A DNA stretch of 64,000 nt, from positions 14,960,001-15,024,000 of the forward strand of contig BSBN01001225.1 of NCBI GenBank assembly GCA_027924645.1. The letters are read 5' to 3'. The notes below the pieces were generated by a model. The model had not been told where the DNA came from, made no database searches, and worked only from the letters and a program-made list of their open reading frames with translations. This stretch comes from Cunninghamia lanceolata. Its lineage: Eukaryota > Streptophyta > Pinopsida > Cupressales > Cupressaceae. Both the position numbers and the translations under genes were made by a program. Every line of letters begins with the position of its first letter. Position 1 is the first letter of the stretch. This document shows positions 55,195 to 64,000 of the stretch, piece after piece.

Positions 55195-58100
55195 CCAGGC
55201 TGGGCGGGTTTAGGGGTGTCATTCGATGTTCTTTTGATGACTCTTTAGCATGACTTAGTGTTCTCTTCATGTTCTTCATGTAAATTACCTTCATTTGAGT
55301 GAAGTCAAGAAGTGATATGAATGGCATTTGAGGTATTCTCCATGTGCAGTGGTGGAGACCGCTTATGATGAGCAACCTTGAAGGTGATGTGTGGATTTGA
55401 CTCTCAAAACCTGTAATTTTTCATGTCATTTCTCCTGGGCGGGTTTGAGGTTAGTGCATGGAGGATGTCACGTGAAGACATGAGATTGTCTGAATAGAGG
55501 GTCTAAAGCCGCCTAGGAAGGGCGGGTTTCAAGGGTAGGCTTGGATTTTTCATGACTTAGTGATTTTTTGCTTAGTTTTGATAGTCTAAAACCTTTAACA
55601 CTTGTTTGATTGATAACTTGACCTCTTTGAATGCAATGGAAAGCCATGAAAGGAGGGTGGATTTCAAGGGTCTAGGCGGAGTATTTCATGTGAAGGAGAT
55701 GACTCTGTCCAAGTGAAGGTCCTAAAGCCGCCTAGGAAGGGCGGGTTTCAAGGGTAGGCTTGGATTCTTCAACTCTAACCTTCATTTGATGCTTGTTTCC
55801 TCCTCATGATTTCTCCTTGTTCTTATCTCCTTGTAAGGTTTCATTTCTATACATTCTTAGGCGAGGTTAGAAGGCAGATCTGAAATGTTTGATGGACTTA
55901 TCCTTATGTCATGGTGGAGTCCGCCTAAGCTAAGGAGCCTTGAAAATGTTGTATGGAGTGTATGATGTGAAAGAGGTGAATGAAAGTGAGAGTTTCTTAA
56001 CAAGATAGTCTTGAGAGTGTGTATGGATTGCTTCGCTTAGCTCATTCATCTCCTCATGATGTTATCCACCCATCATGATGAAAACCGCCTAGGAAGGGCG
56101 GGTTTGGATAAGTGGTAAGGATTTTACTATGTGCACACATCTTTACCTTAACCTTGACACTCCTCTTCCACCTCCATGACTTAGTGACTTTCAAACTTCC
56201 TTCCTCTTAGAATGACCTTAATTATCTCATCTACTGAGTGTGATCTTGATCATCCATCAAACAAACTTGCAACTTATGTCATTCTTCACCCTGAGCGGTT
56301 TTGAGAGTGTTGTGTGGAGAGTTTCATGTGGGAGGAGACAAAGTCCATCATTCCCTCATGAGGCCGCCCAGGTAGGGCGGGTTGAGAGGTGATGCATGGA
56401 TTCTTCTTTGAAATGCACTTGATTCTATCTAACTTGCAAACTTCCACTGGAATTTCATCATATCCTAGTGTCTTGTGCAAGAAAACCTTGAAAACTTGAC
56501 CACTTTCCTTCTTGGGCGGATTTAGAGGGTATGTGTGGAGGATTTCATGTGACAGGCAACATTGTCCAAGACCCCCTCCTGAGGCCGCCCAGGTAGGGCG
56601 GGTTTGGACATGACCCTTGGATTTTCATCTTAAAACTCACTTAATCATTCTAAAACCTTCAAGTTTCCATCAATCTTTATCACCTTCTGATGTTTTGTGT
56701 TGAAACACTTTGAATTTTGCATAATCTCTCCTAGGGCGGGATTGGAGGTAGTGTTTGGAAAAATTGATGAGGTGATGAAGAAATTGTCCATGTCTACATG
56801 CCAAAGCCGCTCAAGTAAGGCGGGTTGGAGAGTGACACCTGGAAAATTGCTTATTATCCACTTGACTTCACTCAAACTCAAAAAAATCTTGCTTACAAAT
56901 CACCATACCTCAATGTTTTGCACAAGAAAACCTCAACACTTAACCATTTTTCCTCTAGGGTGGTTTTGGGAGTAGTGTGTGGAGAGATTGATGTGGCAGG
57001 AGTCATTGTCCATCACTCCCTTGTGAGGCCGCCGAGGTAGGGCGGGTTGGGAAGTAATGTATGGAATTCACCTTCAAAAGCTCTTAAAAACTTGCAACCT
57101 CTCTCCTAGGGCGGATTTGGAGACTTAGTCTGGAGAAAGTGCATGATCACAACCTTGAATCCAAGACCCCATGCCAAGGCCGCCCAGGTAGGGCGGGTTT
57201 AGAAGGTGTGCTTGGAATGCAAGTGTCGTCGCCATATCGGAAATGTCCTGAATGGAAGTATATTGAAAATATGTTTAAGTATAAGTCAGATATTGAATTT
57301 CTTATACTTTAAATATTTATCAATATACTTCCAGGATGTTTGAGATGGGTCTAGGATCCATAGGATTTAACATGCAAATTCTAGATTTTGGAGGATCCAC
57401 CAGATTTCAGACTTAGCCAATTTTCAGGATTTCAGGATATCAGGACATCAGGCTTAGTGATTTTTTATCATTCTTTCCAATTATTTCATCCTTGTTGTGA
57501 GGAGTTTAAGTAATGCTTGGTGTCATCTTCGTCATTCTCATCAAGTAACTTGCAAATTATGCCACTTACATCCCTGAGTGGTCCTAGGAGTTGTATGGAG
57601 AGTGTCACCTGGTGGAGATAAGGACATCATCCATGAATTCATGCCAAAGCCGCCTAGGCAGGGTGAGTTGAGGAGTGACACTTGGAATGAACCTTGACTT
57701 CACTCAAACTCATAAACCTTGCTTACTAATCATCATATCTCAGTGCATTGTGCATGAAAACCTCAATACTTAACCATTTGTCTTCTAAGGCGGTTTTGAG
57801 GGCAGTGTCTGGAGAGATCCTCCTGGTGAAGACATTGTCCATCACTCCCTTATGAGGCCGCCCAGGCTAGGCGGGTTGGGAGGTTATGCATGGATTCTCC
57901 TTTAAAATACACCCAAACTCTTCCAAATGGACTCTCCTTGTAGTTTCATCAACTTCTAAGTACTTGGAGCTCAAAACACTACAAACTTGGCAATTTATTC
58001 CTAGGGCGGGTTTAAGAGTGTTGTCTGGACAAAGTCTCCTGAAACAAGGCAAAGTCCATGAATGCACCTTGAGGCCGCCCAAGTTGGGCAGGTTGGGATA

Positions 58101-58260
58101 CCACCCTTGGATTTTGTCTTGAACTCACTCAAAATCTCTTCTAAACTTTGAAAATTCTCTCCCTAAGGCGGATTTGGAGGCAGTGTCTGGATAAATGCAT
58201 GTGCAGGACATCAGATCCATGAGCTCATGCCAAGGCCGCCTAGGTAGGGCGGGTTTAGAC
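55195..58260. repeat. Irregular array of GC-rich hairpin motifs in element G
   Basis: About 15 to 17 copies of a core such as GCCGCCCAGGTAGGGCGGGT, or half of it, occur every 100 to 300 bases. CCGCCC and GGGCGG pair round a short loop. The copies are embedded in longer related units with recurring phrases (CATGGATTC, GGAGGCAGTGTCTGG, CTCCCTTGTGAGG). They contrast with the AT-rich surroundings. Confidence 0.8.
57246..57418. repeat. Direct repeat with internal hairpin, copy 1
   Basis: It begins CCTGAATGGAAG and ends GACTTAGCCA. Its first half forms an imperfect stem with 32-base arms at 57254-57285 and 57301-57332. Copy 2 is at 58302-58475. Confidence 0.82.
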
Positions 58261-58301
58261 ATGGAGTGAGGAATTTCTTGCCTTGGTCAAATTTTAGATT
58301 T

Positions 58302-58475
58302 CCTGAATGGAAGTATATTGAAAATATGTTTAAGTATAAGTCAGATATTGAGTTTCTTATACTTTAAATATTTATCAATATACTTCCAGGATGTTTGAGA
58401 TAGGTCCTGGATCCATAGGATTTAGCATGCAGATTCTAGATTTCTGAGGATCCACCAGATTTTAGACTTAGTCAT
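58302..58475. repeat. Direct repeat with internal hairpin, copy 2
   Basis: It is over 90 percent identical by eye to 57246-57418, including both stem arms. About one kilobase of hairpin array separates the copies. Confidence 0.82.
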
Positions 58476-59280
58476 TTTTTCAGGATTTTTAGGGTATCAG
58501 ACTTAGTCATTTTCAGGGTCTCAGTGACATGCATCAGGATGAAGGCATATAGACCTCTTGGCAAGAAACTGTTGAGACTTGCATACACAACACTATCAAA
58601 ATCATACAAGCTTAAAGGAAAACTAAACCTAGAGCAAAACAAAGCGAGAAAGCAAAAAAAAAAAAAGAGGGGGTCCCCATTTGCCATGGGGCGATGTGTG
58701 ATTACATCACAACATCTAGCGCCAATCCGAATAAATGTTCCTGAACATTTCAAAGAAAAAGACTCAATCCAAACCAAGAAACCTTGGATAATTAACTCTG
58801 ATTTTGTCACTTAGCTAGGAAATGCACTCGAAAGGGAAAAGAACGATGAATTGGGTTAAGACACTTCATCCTTTGATTACCACCGTGTGTGCAGTGTTCA
58901 ACAAACATTGATTCTCCTAAGTATTCAAATGATAAACAAGAATCAACGAATTGAAACCTTCTGTGTACACCCACATGTTAGGTTGAACAAACATGAATTC
59001 ATGATCAAGAACAGAATCAAAAGCTTAGTACAACCATTCATAATTCAAAGACCCAAGTGTGTGCAATTGCGTTCATTTCCGTCCCTCAGAAGCTAAGGTC
59101 ATCCGAGTTCACTTGTCTTAAGCTACATAAGTTCATGGAGGGGAGATGAATAGATTCAACAGTATGATAAGTAGGTGTATAAAGGCATAATGGACAAAAT
59201 AGCAGGAAATGGAATGGAATGGAGTGTAATGACAGAGTGACATGAAAGAATGGATAGGCGGAATGAGACAATTTATCTCT
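58476..59280 (-). other. Unassigned noncoding part of element G
   Basis: No gene is visible. The stretch has a poly-A plus GAGGGGG run at 58645-58670. Somewhere here or just before should be the boundary between the 3' LTR and the internal region, but no clear polypurine tract on the minus strand shows it. Confidence 0.4.
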
Positions 59281-61533
59281 ACGCATGACGCCTGTTTGTC
59301 AAGTTTTCATCATGGTACTTATCCGAGGCGCCACCAGAGGTGGTTTTCACCTGTGGACGAAAAGATTTCTCTTTACTATTTTCTTTTTTCTCTTTTTTTT
59401 CACTCTTTTTTTTCTTTTTTTCTTTTTTTTTTTATGACTACACATGGCGCCTGTTTGCCAGGTTTTCACCACGGTAATTGATGAAGGAAACCCAAATGTC
59501 TAATCCTGTGAAAAGATAGTCCATACAAAACCCATGTCGAATCATTATGTTCACCAATGTTGGCAAGGAACGATAGATAGGATACAAACGACACAAAGGT
59601 TAGTGGATGCAGTGGATTATGATGTGGATTATGTGAAACAAACAGATGGGCATATCCAAACATAGATGAGGTAGTGGTGGAATATGCAGGCTAGCGGGGG
59701 ATGGAGGGAAGCGGATGGTATATATAATGGAATGAAATGGGATGGAATCACGATCAACGTTTGCAGGTACCGGACTAAACTTCGAAGCTTGCAAAGGAAG
59801 GGAAGTGTATTTAGGAACGGGAGTGATGGCGAGTGAATGTAACTTCATAGTGACTTCATAACCCACGCATTCTTAGAATTTTCTTTTGATTTCATTTCGT
59901 GGTATGAAGTGATAGATGGAATGGAAATGGAATGGGATGAGGTGAATGGAAATGGATTCTTTGGATGCGGAAGCCTCTTTGAATTCGGCTTCTTAGACTT
60001 AAATACCCAGACTTTTGCTTTTTCTTTTGAATATGGAATGACATAGTCTTTGAATATGCTATGCTTGGATTTCTAGCATTTATTTTATGAGGCATAAAGA
60101 TCTATAGGATTTTTAGTAATCTCTTCGTTTCATGGGTAAAGGCATCCAACATTTATTTCGTGGAAATATGGGATGAGTGGAAGGATTGCAAGCTTCTCAT
60201 TTAGACGACACCTACATTTGCTAATCATGATTAGGAGGTGGACAAATAGGGAACGGGAATTGGGAAAATGGAAATACGATGGATGGTGGAGGGTATGCGT
60301 GTTCATATTTTTTTAGACTCTGCATAGCAATGGAGGTGGAATGGATATATATGTATTGAGTGGATAATGAACGACGACAGATTTATGCGGAAATGGATGG
60401 ACATACCAACATCTTGACCTTGTTCTTTAAGCAGTGGCTAAGGTCATATGAATTGACATTGACATGGATGAACTACAAATACTTTGTTCATAGAGGACTT
60501 AAACCTTTACCCCGATAGTTCATCTTTTGGAATATGTAACGAACTATAGGAATATGATATGGACACTAGATTTGAGTTCATTATTTGATGGAACCCGTGA
60601 AACAAATGGAGGCTTTATTATGTACATGGAGTGGCATTGTACAATGGAATTGTGATGGAATGGAAAGTACGGAAAAATGTTTATAATAGAATGGAGTGAA
60701 ACGGGAATGCTTATCACAAAGTGCAGGTTTTTATTATGTAAGTGAGGTGATGGGTTGACATAGAATATGGAGCATACAGATAGATGGAATGAAGTGGAAT
60801 CATGAACTATCTCACTTAATTCAAGCTCACCAAGACTCACTTAGAACTTCGGGACTATTAAGATGTGTAAATTTATGAGGCCCTTAAATACTTCAAGTCA
60901 TGCTAAACAATGGATTCTTCTTCCAGTGAACAAGCAGTCACACTGTTCAACACTAGCAATGGAGTCCACAATAAACTTCCAATTCATGACTCAAATTTCT
61001 CAAAAGAAGACTAAGAGAAATCAATTATTCAATAGGAAAAGATGTGTAATCGCAAGATATCAGTGTCAAGACACAATTCATAATTCCTTTCCGAGTCAAG
61101 TACAGATCCTAACCTTGCGAAAAAGTTAGAGAAGATCATCCTTAGATTCTAAAGACTTTCATGAATGTTTATTAGAGAAATGAACTTAAACATCTACCAA
61201 ATTATGTTTCTTGAAGCTTCATTGCCTTTTCGCAACTTGGGAACCCCGGAAAGCAACTAATTACTACAGCAAACAACCTAAACTATGGAAAGCAAGCAAA
61301 ACCAAAGACCAACTGAACACAACAAAATTACTCTAAAACAACATAAAGGAAAACCTACTCTAAGTAGAGCTATGTACAAAGAGCAGACACGACTCAAAAG
61401 ACCTAAGTATATACACGTCCTGGCATGACTTCTCAGAATAAATAGCAGTAACAATGTGCAAGTGATTGTTCTTATTTTGGCAAACTTATCTTTAAACTCA
61501 GAAAAGTGCTCTCTCGCCTCACAATCCTCAAAT
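59281..61533 (-). pseudogene. Decayed G-patch ORF and 3' noncoding region of element G
   Basis: The stretch 59285-59480 carries the CCAGGTTTTCAYCA motif shared with the 3' noncoding regions of A and B. From about 60560 to 59800 it follows the G-patch ORF of B and C: the minus strand reads IFQKMNYRGKGL near 60520, and its flanks align with 30440-30800, but frameshifts and stops break it throughout. The part 60830-61533 shows no recognised domain. Confidence 0.55.
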
Positions 61534-62961
61534 TCAGAAAATATTTTGCACAAAATAATTAGCTGTGTTAGGACCATGATTTATCCATATGCAAGTTGCT
61601 CTTCCTAAATTTCCATAATCAAATTCATACTCTTCAAATTCACCATCAGGAAATTCGTAATCATCAAACTCAAAATTTTTCCAATCAATAGCAAGGAAAG
61701 ATACAACCTGGTGATCTTCCTCTAGAAGTGGAAATTTATGCTCGTCGCCTGTCAGCATGTCCGGAGGTCAAAGTTGGTGGTGGATCATCCCACTTGCATC
61801 TGCAACATGCAAATCAACATTATGATCAATAGTGGGCATATCAAGATGTGAAGGTGAAACCAATTGAATTTCATAAGCATGGAACATTTCACCTGTTAGC
61901 TCATTATAAATCTTCAATAAAGGGCTTAGCATCAATGCGAATTGCTTCGCATCCTTGACCTATATTTCATCAGCTTGTTCATCTTGAGATGACTTTGTCT
62001 GGAACTCCTTTTGTATTTCTTGGATGGAAGTGTTTAGCGCCCCTCCGAATTGTTGTTCATTTGATCGTTCCTCAATGATGGCTTGAAGTGCTGCTTGTAA
62101 TGCATCCAATTTTTCTTCCAACAACTCCTTTTGTACTTCTTGCAACTCATTCTCAAGGATCTCCTTATGTAGCATGAATGAATGTTTCCCAAGGAATTCT
62201 TCTTCTTGCAACGAACTTGAGTCACTTTCTTCTTGAATCGAGGAGTCAACATCTTGTTCGATGCTTGCTTTCATATGAACTTCTTTTATTACCTTTTCAC
62301 CTTCTTCTTCAGCAGGCTCTATCTTACTTGGAAGAAGATATGCAATTCGGTTCTCTTCTTGATTATCGAGATTGCTTGTATTGTCTTCACTATTGGATGG
62401 GATGGAAACTTCTTCTCCTTTAGATGGTGAATTGATTTCTTGAAGACATTTGTTCCACAAGTCGTCTAGTCTTAGTTGTACCTGAGATTCTTCTTCCAAC
62501 CTCAATTCATCCTTCACTTGATGAATAGCTTCATGACAAGATGAACATGTGAGTTCTGAATGAGTGGTGTTATGAATCCTACACCAACCACCTGGAATCA
62601 ACATGTCTTTGGCAGGCAAGTCCTTCACAATACTTAGTCTCTTCCTGATCATTTCCTTGAAGCTTATGAAGAACTCTCTTTCATCAAATAAGGTGTCAGG
62701 AAGCACCTTTGTAGAAACAATTGGCTCATGTACCTGTGAAAAAGAAATTTTCCCTTGTAATGTTAATTCGATTCTTGACAAAAATGTTAGACAATACAGC
62801 TCCTCATGTCCATTGGTGTCGTGAATTCTACATCGTTTCCTTGATGCAAAGTCGTCCAAGCACTTGGGATGAAGTTGTGCATTCAAATTCCACCAAAGCT
62901 GTAAAATATTGACTTGAGGATGATCCACATTGAATTGCCTTGAAGATCTTGAGAAATCCAT
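61534..62961 (-). pseudogene. Gag-like ORF of element G with two zinc-knuckle-like modules
   Basis: The frame runs 476 codons from ATG at 62961 to TGA at 61534, with only a TAG after residue 333 and a TGA near residue 398. Two knuckle-like motifs occur: CRIHDTNGHEELYC (CX2HX4HX4C, about residue 42) and CRIHNTTHSELTC (CX2HX3HX4C, about residue 127). The first has the same spacing as the knuckle of element A gag. A Glu/Gln-rich coiled coil follows (ENELQEVQKELLEEKLDAL), then an acidic end (NFEFDDYEFPDGEFEEYEFD). There is no Retrotrans_gag domain that I can see. It may bind RNA and use the particle of a relative; that is inference. Confidence 0.72.
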
Positions 62962-63221
62962 GTCTATTTTTTATTTTTCTGATTTTTTCACTTTTTTTTT
63001 GTATTTTTGTTTTTTCTACTTTTTTGGATTTTTTGCATAACAGAGATCTTGAAATCTTGAATTCTTCCTTGAAAGCGCGCTTGGTTCCACTTTCATAATT
63101 TAGAGTTCGTCCGCGTGCTTGAAGCGATATAATTCCTTGTTCACCGCCCTCCTTTAGCAATTCTGTTGAGCTTGCATAAAATAAATGATGACTGGAGCAA
63201 TGTGTTCTTTCACCGTTCATG

Positions 63222-63238
63222 CCCTCCTTCTAGCACCA
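63222..63238 (-). other. Primer-binding site of element G, tRNA-Asn
   Basis: The minus strand reads TGGTGCTAGAAGGAGGG. It matches the complement of plant tRNA-Asn (TGGCGCTAGAAGGAGGG) at 16 of 17 positions, the difference being a transition. It lies four bases inside the LTR edge. Confidence 0.82.
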
Positions 63239-63242
63239 ATTC

Positions 63243-64000
63243 TGTTGATGATGTTTTCTTGACAACAACAACATTAGAATAAAACACCAAATGCTCTATC
63301 CTCTCTTGAACAAAGCGTCTTGAATGCTAAACTAAGTGATCAAACAAGAACGCTCCAAGGTTCCTTGTACGTGATTTGCAACGGATAGCCTCGGTGGTGT
63401 GATGTGATTTGCTGGTAATCACAAAGGGACTTACGCTGAATATGCTCCTTACTTCATTCAACTATGTACTCTTTCCTTGTGAAATGGAACTTCTGGTCAA
63501 TTATGAAAAGAAAAGGCAAAAGGCAAGACTTTAAGAAGCTAATCTAAAGACAATGACATGATGAACGATGCTATGATAGACAAATTCCCTTAGAAAACCA
63601 AATTTCACTTCGCCATGACGAGCAACAACTACATGAAATAGGTGCGATCTCCAAGGGATAAACTAAGGATTTTCATATCGTTGACACACTCCAAAGTACC
63701 CACAGCTGGCGCGACTCGAAAGAGTATCAACAATCGAACTATTTGCAAGATGTGGTTCACGCTAACTTTACACGATGACTTGTCAGCGACAAACCATCAA
63801 AAGTATGAACCAACGGGAATTTATCAAATATCATTGCATATATCCATTACATCAATGAACTCTATCTACTTTATCATCTAAACTACTTGGAAACACATCT
63901 CCGTCATATTCAAGAACTTGAAACCTTGCTAACATTTCAAAGCCACAAGATCACCATGCAAAACAACAACAATGAGCTTGTATTACTTTTGAAGTGTGTC
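63243..64000 (-). repeat. 5' LTR of element G, partial at window end
   Basis: The 758 bases match the start of the 3' LTR (53701-54458) with only a handful of changes, several at CpG or C-to-T sites. The rest lies outside the window. The very high identity suggests that G is among the younger insertions. Confidence 0.88.

Larger units (their letters stand above)
53701..64000 (-). mobile_element. Element G: large dependent LTR element with tRNA-Asn primer site (continues past window end)
   Basis: The sequence at 53701 (TGTTGATGATGTTTTC) is repeated nearly identically from 63243 to the window end, giving the inner-to-outer parts of two LTRs on the minus strand. A tRNA-Asn primer site lies beside the second. 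The internal region holds a gag-like ORF (62961-61534), a decayed G-patch stretch (about 60540-60440) and a 3' noncoding region with motifs shared with A and B, but no protease, reverse transcriptase or integrase. It sits in the leader of element B. Five bases before it read CTATA, whose partner would be outside the window. Confidence 0.82.

Noticed and set aside
54600..55375. Minus-strand frames of 68 to 146 residues near the G TATA box
   Set aside because: They overlap the promoter and hairpin array of the LTR, show no domain, and are not preserved as a family pattern.
58705..58725. CTAGCGCCA resembling a tRNA-Asn primer site
   Set aside because: Only about ten bases match, no LTR edge adjoins it, and the real primer site of G is at 63222-63238.
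1..64000. Host protein genes, tRNA or rRNA genes
   Set aside because: No cloverleaf, rRNA segment or exon-like coding run outside retroelements could be recognised; tRNA-like matches are primer-binding sites.

Overview
The window is intergenic DNA from a large plant genome, most likely a conifer. There is no host gene I can support. Almost every base belongs to long terminal repeat (LTR) retrotransposons, mainly of the Tat branch of Ty3/Gypsy, inserted into one another. The conifer guess rests on giant nested Tat elements together with the 3' end of a Penelope-like element carrying a GIY-YIG endonuclease, a type reported from conifer genomes (the Dryad group). This is inference, not proof.

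Layout on the + axis (all LTR elements point to the minus strand):
1-5330, element C, with its LTR at 4294-5330 and its 3' part beyond the window.
5331-5693, the edge of another LTR.
5694-53700, element B, a non-autonomous Tat relative, in five visible pieces: 5694-7379, 26755-28352, 30150-31461, 48960-49552 and 52088-53700.
B is split by element A (7380-26754, target duplication AGAAG), a Penelope-like remnant (about 28353-30149, plus strand), element E (31462-48959, duplication TGTTC/GGTTC), a solo copia-type LTR F (49553-52087, duplication TATTT) and element G (from 53701 past the window end).
Element A is itself split by element N (12058-17515, duplication TCAGG).

A is the most readable element. 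Removing N leaves gag, protease, a G-patch segment, reverse transcriptase (RT), RNase H, a second archaeal-type RNase H (aRH) and integrase in one reading frame of 2,315 codons, broken only by about 15 stop codons. E has 5.3-kb LTRs, each holding an approximately 1,000-codon ORF of unknown function, and its aRH lies between protease and RT. N carries only gag and protease between 1.67-kb LTRs and primes from initiator tRNA-Met. B, C and G carry gag-like or G-patch ORFs and no visible polymerase, so they presumably depended on enzymes from relatives such as A.

Primer-binding sites differ by element: tRNA-Lys(CUU) for A and C, tRNA-Arg for E, tRNA-iMet for N and tRNA-Asn for G. Decay is dominated by C-to-T and G-to-A changes, as expected for methylated, silenced repeats. 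Alignments were done by eye, so percentages are rough.
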